64,000 bases of DNA, taken from the NCBI GenBank assembly GCA_036489975.1, contig DASXES010000026.1, forward strand, positions 1-64,000, given 5' to 3'. Position numbers and translations under genes: made by a program. Shown one piece after another: positions 44,217 through 53,841 of the stretch (within the stretch, counting starts at the first letter, position 1; each line of letters opens with the position of its first letter). The notes below the pieces were generated by a model. The model saw only the letters and a list, made by a program, of their open reading frames with translations, was not told the DNA's origin and searched no databases. Origin of the DNA: Roseiarcus sp036489975. GTDB lineage: Bacteria; Pseudomonadota; Alphaproteobacteria; Rhizobiales; Beijerinckiaceae.

Positions 44217-46252
44217 CGGATCGGCTGGTCGAAGTAGAAAGTGTATTGGGAGAGTTGACCCAAAATCACCAGGATGCTCGCCCTGAGGCTCAAAAGAATA
44301 CGGCCGCCTGACTTCGGGTGAGGCAGGGCGGCGAGCCGGCGGTCGAGCTCCGCGAGCCGCTCAACTGTTTCGCCGCTTCGTCCCTGCGCAAACGCCGACA
44401 AGGCCGCGTCAACGACCGTGGCCGGGACGAACCGCGGCGCGACGTGGCGAAGGCGCACGATCTCCTTGCCGATGGCGACGGCCGCCGCGAGCTCGGAACG
44501 CTCGACCGGCTGGGCCTGGTCGGGCATCGCCAGTAGGCGGGCGACGCTGCGACTTTCCCAATCGCGCTGCCTTCCGGGCTCGGCTTGGCTGGCGAGTCGC
44601 CTCAGGTCGGCGAGCGTCAGGGCGAGCAGCCGACGCGCGCGGGTCGCCGGCGACAGCGGAGGAATAACGAGCATGGCCATCGTCCCGACCCCGATGCCGA
44701 CGAGGATCGCGCTCGCTCCGTTCCAGAACTGCGATGCGTCAAAATTCATGCCGTTGGAGATGTTGAGCATCGGCACAAAATTGAAGGTCGCCGCCGTGAA
44801 CAGGAACGAGTATCGCCAGGGCAGAGCGATCAGAACCCCGAATGGGACGAGAACCATCCCGAGCACGAGACACAGAGTGGGGAAGGTCGTCGCTTTCGGG
44901 AGGACCCCGAACACCACGAGAGCGCCCACGATCGCGCAGAGCGCTGTTCCCTGAAGAAAGGTCATCGACGCGGAATAGGCCACATCTCCTTGCAACGGCA
45001 AGAGGATCACGATCACGGCGCAGAACGTGATCGCCGTCACGCCGTTCGGCCAGGCGCTCACGATCCAGAACATCGAGATCGCTCCGACCGCGACAAGAAC
45101 GCGCGCCGCATTGACGAAAGCCGGCGCCCAGTCGGGGACGTGCAAGCGCGCCCATCCTCTCACGCGGCCAATCTCACGAGGATCGATCACGCCGACGAGG
45201 CCATTGAGCGCGCGCGCCATCCCCCGCATGCCGACCGCGCCTGCGTCCGCAAGCAGCCTCTCACTCGGCGTCTTGGCGTCAAAGGCCGTGAGCGACCGCG
45301 CCGCCGCGTAGCACGCCTCGCGCAGATCCACCGCCCGCTCCGCCGGGTCGCTTCCGTCGGAGGTGGCCCGCTCGCGCGGCAATTGGTCGTAAACAGCCCT
45401 CGCCTCGTGTTGCGTCGCTTCAGTGCGATTGCGATCGATCTCGAACACGGCCTTGCGCCAGTTCGAGAGCGTCACCATCAGGCCAGTCACGGCCCGTTGC
45501 AGGGCGGCCGAGCGGTAGCGCAGGTCGGACGCTTCCCCGATCGCGGAATCGATGATCGGATCGAGCGCGATGACGCGGCGCAGGAGCTCGCGCCGGCGCG
45601 CCTGGTACTGTTCAAGATTGGCCCCGACGGCGGCGAAGCAATCGGCGAACCCATCCATGATCGCCGTCGACAGGGCGGCGAATTCCGTCGCGAGCTTTCG
45701 CCGCGAGTGGCCCAGATCCGTCAGAGCGAGCACGATTCCCGCGCAGAAGATGCCGATGCAAATCTCGATCGAGCGATTGACGGCGAAGGTGAAGGCGAGG
45801 CCGCTCGTGCTTCCGACCGGCCCGAGGGTGTCGATCGCGATAATCGCCGCCGTGTAACCCGCGAGCGCCGCGGCATAGGCGGCGAAATTGCGCAACAGCG
45901 TCGCGACGAACGCGGAGGCCGCGCACCAGATCGCCAACCCGATGAGGAAGCCTGCCCGATCCTGACGAACGAAAGCCGCGAGGACCACGATGGCGACGGC
46001 GCCGACCATGGTTCCGATCAGTCGGAACATCGATTTGCGCAACGACGCCCCCAGCACCGGCTGGCAGACGAGCGCCGCGGTCGTCGCGGCCCACGACGGC
46101 TCGCTGAGCTCAAGCTCGAAGGCGACGTAGAGCGAAAGGCAGACGGACGCCCACAGCCTCAGGCCGAAAAGAAGCGCCGGCGTCGCCGCGCGCAGCCGCC
46201 GCGCGAGAGGCGCGCCGCCCGAGCCGCTGATCGCTGGTTGAGCCGCCGTCAT
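44213..46252 (-). CDS. FUSC family efflux pump (AaeB-like)
   Basis: A 679-residue inner-membrane transporter with the double FUSC layout. The N-terminal helix set has RLWASVCLSLYVAFELELSE, then PSWAATTAALVCQPVLGASL, the family's opening pattern. A soluble alpha-helical domain is followed by the second set (VAVGAISMFWIVSAWPNGVT, then FCAVIVILLPLQGDVAYS). It resembles the p-hydroxybenzoate exporter AaeB. The stop overlaps DUF1656 by 4 bases, so pump, small protein and adaptor are made together. Their outer-membrane partner is not in the operon; the orphan NodT-type channel at 5 kb is a candidate. Confidence 0.93.
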   Translation of the reverse strand: MTAAQPAISGSGGAPLARRLRAATPALLFGLRLWASVCLSLYVAFELELSEPSWAATTAALVCQPVLGASLRKSMFRLIGTMVGAVAIVVLAAFVRQDRAGFLIGLAIWCAASAFVATLLRNFAAYAAALAGYTAAIIAIDTLGPVGSTSGLAFTFAVNRSIEICIGIFCAGIVLALTDLGHSRRKLATEFAALSTAIMDGFADCFAAVGANLEQYQARRRELLRRVIALDPIIDSAIGEASDLRYRSAALQRAVTGLMVTLSNWRKAVFEIDRNRTEATQHEARAVYDQLPRERATSDGSDPAERAVDLREACYAAARSLTAFDAKTPSERLLADAGAVGMRGMARALNGLVGVIDPREIGRVRGWARLHVPDWAPAFVNAARVLVAVGAISMFWIVSAWPNGVTAITFCAVIVILLPLQGDVAYSASMTFLQGTALCAIVGALVVFGVLPKATTFPTLCLVLGMVLVPFGVLIALPWRYSFLFTAATFNFVPMLNISNGMNFDASQFWNGASAILVGIGVGTMAMLVIPPLSPATRARRLLALTLADLRRLASQAEPGRQRDWESRSVARLLAMPDQAQPVERSELAAAVAIGKEIVRLRHVAPRFVPATVVDAALSAFAQGRSGETVERLAELDRRLAALPHPKSGGRILLSLRASILVILGQLSQYTFYFDQPIR

Positions 46253-46261
46253 CGCCTCACT

Positions 46262-47035
46262 TCAAATCACGGCCAGGAGGCCGCCGTCGACATAAATGAT
46301 CTGGCCGTTCACATAGTCCGAAGCAGCTGATGCGAGGAACACCGTGACGCCAATGAGATCGTCCGGCGTGCCCCACCGCCCGGAAGGCGTGCGGCCTTTG
46401 ACCCAGGCGTCGAACTTCGGGTCGTTGCGCAGATCGCGGTTCATCTCGGTCGCAATATAGCCGGGCCCGATCGCATTGGCCTGGATATCATGCGTCGCCC
46501 ATTCCGCCGCCATGGAGCGGGTGAGCATCCTGACGGCGCCCTTGGCGGCGGAGTAGGGAGAAATCGTCGCGCGGGCGACCTCGCTCGCGAGCGAGGCGAT
46601 GTTGATGATCTTGCCGCCGCGCCCGCGGCTGATCATGCGCTTCGCCACCTCGCGGCCGACCTGGAACGAGCCGGTGAGGTGGATCTCGACGACACGGCGC
46701 CATTCGTCGGTCGTAAGATCCACCATCGGCTTGCGGAACTGAATCCCGGCGTTGTTGACGAGGACGTCGATCGCGGCGCCCTCGGCGTCGAAATGCTCAA
46801 AGGCGGCGAGGACCGCCGCTTCGTCGGCGACGTCGAAGGCGCGCGTTTTGACCTTGTGCCCGTCATTTGCGAACGCGCTGGCGGCGTTCGCCAATCTCTT
46901 CTCGTTCCGGCCATTGAGAATGATTCCCGCGCCTGCCGCCGCGAGGCCCCGCGCCATCGCAAACCCGAGGCCGTCCGACGAGCCAGTGACAAGCGCCGTC
47001 TTGCCGCTGAGATCAAACAAGTTCGACAGATTCAT
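46262..47035 (-). CDS. SDR oxidoreductase, gluconate 5-dehydrogenase-like
   Basis: A 257-residue short-chain dehydrogenase. NAD(P)-binding TGSSDGLG (residues 17-24) and NNAGIQFRKPM are present, and the catalytic Ser/Tyr/Lys set is seen in IASLASEVARATISPYSAAK. The ending YVNGQIIYVDGGLLAVI is the usual classical SDR tail. Its closest family by pattern is gluconate 5-dehydrogenase (IdnO/Gno), interconverting gluconate and 5-ketogluconate, but 3-oxoacyl reductases and other SDRs are similar, so the substrate is uncertain. It lies 9 bases upstream of the pump gene on the same strand. Confidence 0.88.
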   Translation of the reverse strand: MNLSNLFDLSGKTALVTGSSDGLGFAMARGLAAAGAGIILNGRNEKRLANAASAFANDGHKVKTRAFDVADEAAVLAAFEHFDAEGAAIDVLVNNAGIQFRKPMVDLTTDEWRRVVEIHLTGSFQVGREVAKRMISRGRGGKIINIASLASEVARATISPYSAAKGAVRMLTRSMAAEWATHDIQANAIGPGYIATEMNRDLRNDPKFDAWVKGRTPSGRWGTPDDLIGVTVFLASAASDYVNGQIIYVDGGLLAVI

Positions 47036-47058
47036 GAGCCCCCCGGCGCGACCTCGCC

Positions 47059-47838
<780 letters not shown>

Positions 47839-48082
47839 AGCGCGGCTCCGTGAGCTTGGCGGAGGCGCCAATGTGCCATGGTTCGGGCGGCATGGGGAGG
47901 GCGCTCTACCCCACAAATCGGGGGCAAGCAAAGACGCGGCGAGGAGAAAGGCGGCGCCGGACGCCATGCCGCAGGCGCACACGGCTTGCGGGCGAAGCCG
48001 CGAAACCGCTTCTTCAAAGAAAGCACGCCGCGACGCCGGTCCTCTTTGGCCGGACGCCGGGCGGAGCCTTGCGGCTTGTCCG

Positions 48083-48319
48083 CTAGACCTTGGCGCTGGC
48101 CGCCTTCTGCGCCTCGGCGGCAAAGGCCGCCAATTGGCCGGCGCGCGCCAGAACGACCTCGCGCTCTGCCGCTGGCGCCTCCCGCATAACCTTTGCGATT
48201 GTGGCGGACGCTGGCTCATTCGGGTGATGGATCTGATAGTAGATATCAAGCCACTTGCCGTGGAGAACCAGAGCTGCGGGATCAATCGCCGCTTCAAAAA
48301 AATGTTTCGTCGCCGCCAT
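48083..48319 (-). CDS. Small protein of unknown function
   Basis: A 78-residue soluble protein. AAAGGACG lies six bases before the ATG. The sequence (TKHFFEAAIDPAALVLHGKW, then LDIYYQIHHPNEPASATIAK) is mostly helical with a C-terminal Ala-rich part. I recognise no named domain. The good start context and balanced amino-acid use support a real gene. It stands between xth and a serine hydrolase. Confidence 0.68.
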   Translation of the reverse strand: MAATKHFFEAAIDPAALVLHGKWLDIYYQIHHPNEPASATIAKVMREAPAAEREVVLARAGQLAAFAAEAQKAASAKV

Positions 48320-48444
48320 GTGCTCGTCCTTTCGGGTTTGCCGGTTTTACGGGCAAAGCGACGCTCTCACGGATTCACGTGGGCGGATGTGATTAGGCGC
48401 ACAGCACACGCCTGGCGGCGCGCGCCAGCTTTCTGCGTTCGCCC

Positions 48445-49686
48445 CTAATCTTCGATCGCCTGATAGGCGAGGGCGCGCAGATCGAGTTCCGGCAAGTCGA
48501 AGCTCATCATCGACTGAGTCATGAAGAGACCCACTATTTCTTCCTTCGGATCGACCCAGTAGTGGGTCTTCGCCGCTCCCGACCAGCCGAATTCGCCGAC
48601 GGAGCCCGGCGCCCCGGATTGCGCCACATCCATCAGCACCCGTGAGCCGAGACCGAAGCCATAGCCGGGCGTGGGCAGGCCGCCGATCTCGAGAGGCAGC
48701 AGTCCCGCCGGCACGAAGTTCGAGTGCATGAGCTCGAGCGTCTTGCTCCCGAGAATCCGCGCGCCGTTCAACTCGCCCCCGTTGGCCAGCATCTGGGCGA
48801 AGTGGAAATAATCGCCGGTGGTGCTGAAAAGGCCATGGCCGCCGCGAACAAACACGTCCGGCGAGTCGACGGGGTACGACTTCGACACGTCGATCCGGTC
48901 GTTGGCGCCCGCCATCCAGGCTGCGAACTCGCTTCCCATGGTCGCGCCGGGGGAGATCACGTCGGGACGGCCATACATCGCGGCCACGCGGCGCCGCTTC
49001 TCCGCGGGCACGCCGAAGGCCGTGTCGGTCATGCCGAGCGGCTCAAACAGGCGCTCGCGCAGGAAATCGCCCAATGGACGGCCGGAAATCACCTCGATCA
49101 CCCGGGCCGCGACATCGATGCCGACGCTGTAGCGCCATTTCGCCCCCGGCTGGAAGGCGAGGGGAAAGCGCGCCAGATCGTCAATCGCCGCCGCCAGTGG
49201 GCGCTCTGGGTCCAGAAGCATCCCCTTGTCGTACCTGAGCCCGAGAGGAGACGAATTCTCGACGAAATGGTAGGAAAGACCGCTCATGTGGGTCATCAGG
49301 TCGCGGATCATGATCGGGCGCACGGGAGCGACGAGACTTCCGTCGGCTTCCCTGACCTTGACCGCCCCGAAGGCCGGAACGTATTTCGCCAGCGGGTCAA
49401 TGAGCCTGAAGCGCCCTTCCTCGAGCAGCGTCATGAGGCCCACGCAGATAATCGGCTTGGTCATCGAGTACAGGCGGAAGATCGTGTCGGCCGTCATCGC
49501 CTCGCCCGCCTCCTTGTCGCGCCAGCCGAACTGCCCCGCGTGCACGATTTTGCCGCGCCGGGCGATCAGCGTCGTGATCCCGGCGTAAACGCCGCGATCG
49601 ACATAAGCCTGCATCGCCGGGAGAATGCGCTCGAGGCGCCGGGCGTTCATCCCGACGGCTTTGGACGGCTCGACTGTGGTGTTCAT
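48445..49686 (-). CDS. Serine hydrolase, beta-lactamase family
   Basis: A 413-residue class C beta-lactamase-like esterase or DD-peptidase. The ATG at 49686 has AGGGAGGAACC directly upstream. The nucleophile motif S-x-x-K is SMTK near residue 74, the Tyr is in KWRYSVG and the third box near FGWSGAAKTHYW. No signal peptide is seen, so it is likely cytosolic, in contrast to the exported copy at 19.8 kb. The LSYHFVENSSPLGLRYDKG segment resembles EstB-like esterases. Substrate unknown. Confidence 0.9.
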   Translation of the reverse strand: MNTTVEPSKAVGMNARRLERILPAMQAYVDRGVYAGITTLIARRGKIVHAGQFGWRDKEAGEAMTADTIFRLYSMTKPIICVGLMTLLEEGRFRLIDPLAKYVPAFGAVKVREADGSLVAPVRPIMIRDLMTHMSGLSYHFVENSSPLGLRYDKGMLLDPERPLAAAIDDLARFPLAFQPGAKWRYSVGIDVAARVIEVISGRPLGDFLRERLFEPLGMTDTAFGVPAEKRRRVAAMYGRPDVISPGATMGSEFAAWMAGANDRIDVSKSYPVDSPDVFVRGGHGLFSTTGDYFHFAQMLANGGELNGARILGSKTLELMHSNFVPAGLLPLEIGGLPTPGYGFGLGSRVLMDVAQSGAPGSVGEFGWSGAAKTHYWVDPKEEIVGLFMTQSMMSFDLPELDLRALAYQAIED

Positions 49687-49792
49687 GGTTCCTCCCTTTG
49701 CGGATGATGGCGACGCCGCCATTGTCAAACTTGCCCACATGGGCAGCCAAGCCTCATCCCTGACCCTTCTTCCGGGAACCGGGGCGCGGGAT

Positions 49793-51469
49793 TCATTGCT
49801 CAAGGCTCGGCAAATCGAGGCCCTTCTCGCGCGCGCAGGCGATTGCGGCTTCGTAGCCGGCGTCGGCGTGGCGCATCACGCCGCTCGCCGGATCATTCCA
49901 CAACACCCGCTCGATGCGCCGCGCCGCTTCCGGCGTGCCGTCGGCGACGACGACCATCCCAGCGTGCTGCGAGAAGCCCATGCCGACCCCGCCGCCGTGA
50001 TGGATCGACACCCAGGTGGCGCCGGAGGCGCAATTGAGCAGCGCGTTCAGAAGCGGCCAGTCGGAGACGGCGTCGGAGCCATCGAGCATCGATTCTGTCT
50101 CGCGGTTAGGCGAAGCGACGGAGCCGGAATCGAGATGATCGCGGCCGATGACGATTGGCGCGTTGAGTTCGCCCGCCGCCACCATTTCGTTGAAGGCAAG
50201 GCCGAGCCGGTGGCGATCCCCTAAGCCCACCCAGCAGATGCGCGCCGGCAGCCCCTGGAACTTGATGCGCGAGCGCGCCATGTCGAGCCAGTTGTGCAGA
50301 TGCGGGTTGTCCGGCATCAGCTCTTTCACTTTCGCGTCCGTCCTGAAAATGTCCTCCGGATCGCCCGAAAGAGCAGCCCAACGAAACGGCCCGATTCCGC
50401 GACAAAAGAGCGGGCGGATGTAGGCGGGCACGAAGCCTGGGAAATCGAAGGCGTCCTTGACGCCTTCCTCCAGCGCCATCTGCCGAATGTTGTTGCCGTA
50501 GTCGACGGTCGGGACGCCGGAATGTGCATACGCCAGCATCGCGCGCACGTGTTCGCCCATCGACGCTTTCGCCGCCCGCTCGACCCCTTTGGGATCGCTC
50601 ACGCGGCGGTCCTCCCATTGCTGCAGGCTCCAGCCCTTGGGCAGATAGCCGTTGATCGGATCATGCGCCGAGGTCTGGTCGGTGACGATATCGGGCTTGA
50701 CGCCGCGGCGCAGAAGCTCCGGCAGCACTTCGCCCGCATTGCCGAGCAGCGCGACGGAGACGGCTTTGCGCGCCTTGGTCGAGCGCTCGATGATCGTGAG
50801 CGCCTGGTCGAGGTCCTTCGCCTGAATGTCGACATAACCGGTGCGCAGGCGAAATTCGATGCTCGACGGGCGGCATTCGATCGCGAGCAGCGAAGCGCCC
50901 GCCATTGACGCGGCGAGCGGCTGCGCGCCGCCCATGCCTCCGAGGCCGGCGGTGAGAATCCACTTTCCGTGAAGATCACCGCCATAGTGCTGGCGCCCCA
51001 TCTCGACGAAGGTCTCGTAGGTGCCCTGCACGATGCCCTGCGAGCCGATGTAGATCCACGAGCCCGCGGTCATCTGCCCGTACATCATGAGCCCCTTGCG
51101 ATCGAGCTCGTTGAAGCAGTCCCAGGTCGCCCAGTGCGGCACGAGATTGGAATTGGCGATGAGCACGCGCGGCGCATCGGCATGGGTGCGGAACACGCCG
51201 ACCGGCTTGCCGGATTGCACGAGCAGAGTCTGATCGCCCTCGAGGCGCTGCAGGCTTGCGACGATACGGTCGAACGCCGACCAGTCGCGCGCCGCTCGCC
51301 CGATGCCGCCATAGACGACGAGTTCGCCCGGCCGCTCGGCGACGTCGGGATCAAGATTGTTCATGAGCATCCTGAGCGGCGCTTCAGTGAGCCAGCTCTT
51401 GGCGGTGAGCTTGGTTCCGCGAGGGCTGCGGATGACGCGCATATTGTCGAGTCGGGAGGGCTGAGTCAT
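49793..51469 (-). CDS. hutU: Urocanate hydratase
   Basis: Second step of histidine breakdown, adding water to urocanate to give imidazolonepropionate, with tightly bound NAD acting as electrophile. The 558-residue length is standard. The family blocks NLDPDVAERPGELVVYGGIG, LTAGLGGMGGAQPLAASMAG (NAD-binding glycines), TDQTSAHDPINGYLPKGW and WVSIHHGGGVGMGFSQHAG are all seen. It is the last gene of the leftward hutI-hutH-hutG-hutU set, 15 bases after hutG. Confidence 0.97.
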   Translation of the reverse strand: MTQPSRLDNMRVIRSPRGTKLTAKSWLTEAPLRMLMNNLDPDVAERPGELVVYGGIGRAARDWSAFDRIVASLQRLEGDQTLLVQSGKPVGVFRTHADAPRVLIANSNLVPHWATWDCFNELDRKGLMMYGQMTAGSWIYIGSQGIVQGTYETFVEMGRQHYGGDLHGKWILTAGLGGMGGAQPLAASMAGASLLAIECRPSSIEFRLRTGYVDIQAKDLDQALTIIERSTKARKAVSVALLGNAGEVLPELLRRGVKPDIVTDQTSAHDPINGYLPKGWSLQQWEDRRVSDPKGVERAAKASMGEHVRAMLAYAHSGVPTVDYGNNIRQMALEEGVKDAFDFPGFVPAYIRPLFCRGIGPFRWAALSGDPEDIFRTDAKVKELMPDNPHLHNWLDMARSRIKFQGLPARICWVGLGDRHRLGLAFNEMVAAGELNAPIVIGRDHLDSGSVASPNRETESMLDGSDAVSDWPLLNALLNCASGATWVSIHHGGGVGMGFSQHAGMVVVADGTPEAARRIERVLWNDPASGVMRHADAGYEAAIACAREKGLDLPSLEQ

Positions 51470-51484
51470 GGGGCCGACCTTGCT

Positions 51485-52303
51485 TTAGATCACATGCTCA
51501 AGCATCGCCTCGAGCACGCGCTTGATTGTCGCGCGCGTCGGCGCCGCGCGGGCCTCGTCGATCGGGGTGGGCCAATTGCCGTGCGCCGGGTGCTCGGGCT
51601 CATCCATGTAGGCGCGGCAGGCGAGTTCGAGTTGCATAACCTCAACCCCTTCGCTGGGCTTGCCATGGGCGCGGGTGATCCAGCCGCCCTTGAAACGGCC
51701 GTCGACGGCGGAGCTTCGCCCGCTGCTGGCGAGCAACCCGGCGGCCGTCGCGCGCAGCCCTGGGCTGCAGCTTAAACCTGAATTCGTGCCAAGGTTGAAC
51801 ACGGGAAGCTCGCCCTCAAACAAACGCGGAATCACCGACCGGATCGAATGGGCGTCGAACAGCCCCACACGTTGAAAGCTTCGGCGGAGCCGCGCGATCT
51901 CGCCGGCGAGCGCCTCGTGATAGGGATCGAAATAAAGCAGCCGCCGCTCGGCGATTTGAGCCGCGTTCGGCGCTTGGTCCGGCCGGTGGAGCGGCTCGCC
52001 GTCGAATGTGGTGGTTGGGCAGAGTTCCGTGGTCGCCTGACCGGGATAAAGCGAAGCGCCGCTCGGATCGCGATTGACGTCGATGATCGAGCGCGAGAGC
52101 CGGGTTCGCACCACGGTGGCGCCGAGCGCCGCGACAAAATCGTAGAGCTCATCAAGCCGCCAATCGGCGTCCTTGCGCGCGAGCCACGGATCGACAAATA
52201 CCGGCTCGAACCCAAGCAGCTCAGCCCCCGCATGGGGAATGCTGACGATCAGCGGCGCGTTGCGGCGCTCGACGATGAGCCAGTCGGGAGCTTCGGCGGT
52301 CAT
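51485..52303 (-). CDS. hutG: N-formylglutamate deformylase
   Basis: Hydrolyses N-formylglutamate to glutamate and formate, the final step of the five-step histidine route. The 272-residue protein shows LIVSIPHAGAELLGFEPVFV, TRLSRSIIDVNRDPSGASLY (Arg/Asn/Arg/Asp ring) and YHEALAGEIARLRRSFQRVG, then LFDAHSIRSV, matching the FGase family. Its presence together with hutF means the organism avoids the formiminoglutamase route. The start overlaps the hutH stop by 4 bases. Confidence 0.94.
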   Translation of the reverse strand: MTAEAPDWLIVERRNAPLIVSIPHAGAELLGFEPVFVDPWLARKDADWRLDELYDFVAALGATVVRTRLSRSIIDVNRDPSGASLYPGQATTELCPTTTFDGEPLHRPDQAPNAAQIAERRLLYFDPYHEALAGEIARLRRSFQRVGLFDAHSIRSVIPRLFEGELPVFNLGTNSGLSCSPGLRATAAGLLASSGRSSAVDGRFKGGWITRAHGKPSEGVEVMQLELACRAYMDEPEHPAHGNWPTPIDEARAAPTRATIKRVLEAMLEHVI

Positions 52304-53841
52304 CGCGCGGACTTTTCGAGCGAGGGGAGCGCCACGGCCCCGATCGCATCAATGACACCGCCGCGGCTCACGAGGCTGGTCGCGGCCTCGATGTCGGGAT
52401 GAAAGTAGCGGTCGTCCTCGAGGCGCGGAACGTCGCGGCGCAGAAGGGATCGCACAGCTTCGAGCGGTGCGCTCGATGCGAGGGGGTTATGAAAGTCGCA
52501 CGCCTGGGCGGCGGCGAGCAGTTCAATACCAATGATCGACATGGCGTTGTCCGCCATCGGGTCGAGCCGACGCGCGCCATGCGCGGCCATCGAGACGTGA
52601 TCCTCCTGGTTGGCCGAGGTCGGAATGGAATCGACGCTCGCAGGATAGGCGCGAGTCTTGTTCTCCGCGACCAGTGCCGCCGCCGTCACTTGCGGAATCA
52701 TGAACCCGGAATTCAAGCCCGGCTTCGGGGTTAGAAACGCGGGCAGGCCGGACAAAGCCGGATCGACCAGAAGCGCGATCCTGCGCTCGGCCAGCGAGCC
52801 GATTTCGCAAATAGCGAGCGCGATCATATCGGCGGCGAACGCGACCGGCTCGGCATGAAAATTACCGCCCGACAGCGCCTCGTCCGTTTCGTCAAAGATG
52901 AGCGGATTGTCCGAAACCCCGTTGGCTTCGATGAGGAGGGTCGCAGCTGCCTGGCGCAGGAGATCGAGGCAGGCGCCCATCACCTGCGGCTGGCAACGCA
53001 GGCAATAGGGATCCTGAATGCGCTCGTCGCCGGTGAGATGGGAGGCGCGAATGGCGCTCCCCGCGAGCAGCCGGCGCAGGGCCGCCGCGACCTCGATCTG
53101 CCCAGCATGACGCCTGAGCGCATGGATGCGCGCGTCAAACGGCGTGTCCGATCCGCGCGCGCCATCAGTCGACAACGCCCCGGTCGCCAAGGCGGAGCCG
53201 AACAGCGTCTCGGCCTTGAACAGGCCGACGAGCGCATTGGCGGTCGAGAACTGCGTGCCGTTGAGCAGCGCGAGCCCCTCCTTCGGGCGAGGCGTGATGG
53301 GCTCAAGGCCAACTTCGGCGAGCGCGGCGGCGGCCGGAGCGATGCGATCGCCCACACGAGCCTCCCCCACGCCGATCATCGCCGCCGCCATATGGGCAAG
53401 CGGCGCCAGATCGCCCGACGCGCCGACCGATCCTTGGGACGGGACCACGGGCGTGACGCCGCGCGCAAGCATGGCTTCGATGAGGGCCAGCGTCTGCGGT
53501 TGGACGCCCGACGCGCCCTGCGCGAGGCTGCCGAGCTTCAGCGCCATCATCAGCCGCGTTGTCGCGACGGAGGCCGTTTCACCTACGCCCGCAGCATGCG
53601 AAAGCACGATGTCGCGCTGAAGCTGCGCAAGATCTTCGGGCGCGATGCGCACGCCCGCCAATTTGCCGAAACCCGTGTTGATTCCGTAGACCGGTTCGCC
53701 GCGCGCGAGAATGCGCTCCACTGCCGCCGCGCTGGCAGCTACGGCGGCGCGACTGGAGGGGTCGACAGCCAGCGGCTCGCCGCGCCAGATCGCCCGCCAG
53801 TCGGCGAGTGACGCCTCGCCTGGGCGGATAACGACGGTCAT
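52300..53841 (-). CDS. hutH: Histidine ammonia-lyase
   Basis: Catalyses histidine to urocanate and ammonia. Using the ATG at 53841 the protein has 513 residues. The MIO prosthetic group forms from A141-S142-G143 in QGSVGASGDLAPLAHM. Other blocks are YGINTGFGKLAG, KEGLALLNGTQFSTANAL, RIQDPYCLRCQPQVMGACLD-type (IQDPYCLRCQPQ) and TSANQEDHVSMAAHGAR. The ATG overlaps the hutI stop by 4 bases, and the stop overlaps the hutG start by 4 bases. Confidence 0.97.
   Translation of the reverse strand: MTVVIRPGEASLADWRAIWRGEPLAVDPSSRAAVAASAAAVERILARGEPVYGINTGFGKLAGVRIAPEDLAQLQRDIVLSHAAGVGETASVATTRLMMALKLGSLAQGASGVQPQTLALIEAMLARGVTPVVPSQGSVGASGDLAPLAHMAAAMIGVGEARVGDRIAPAAAALAEVGLEPITPRPKEGLALLNGTQFSTANALVGLFKAETLFGSALATGALSTDGARGSDTPFDARIHALRRHAGQIEVAAALRRLLAGSAIRASHLTGDERIQDPYCLRCQPQVMGACLDLLRQAAATLLIEANGVSDNPLIFDETDEALSGGNFHAEPVAFAADMIALAICEIGSLAERRIALLVDPALSGLPAFLTPKPGLNSGFMIPQVTAAALVAENKTRAYPASVDSIPTSANQEDHVSMAAHGARRLDPMADNAMSIIGIELLAAAQACDFHNPLASSAPLEAVRSLLRRDVPRLEDDRYFHPDIEAATSLVSRGGVIDAIGAVALPSLEKSAR

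Noticed and set aside
44585..46330. A 581-residue plus-strand frame opposite the FUSC pump
   Set aside because: Strongly basic and acidic low-complexity sequence without domain signature; antisense shadow of the pump.
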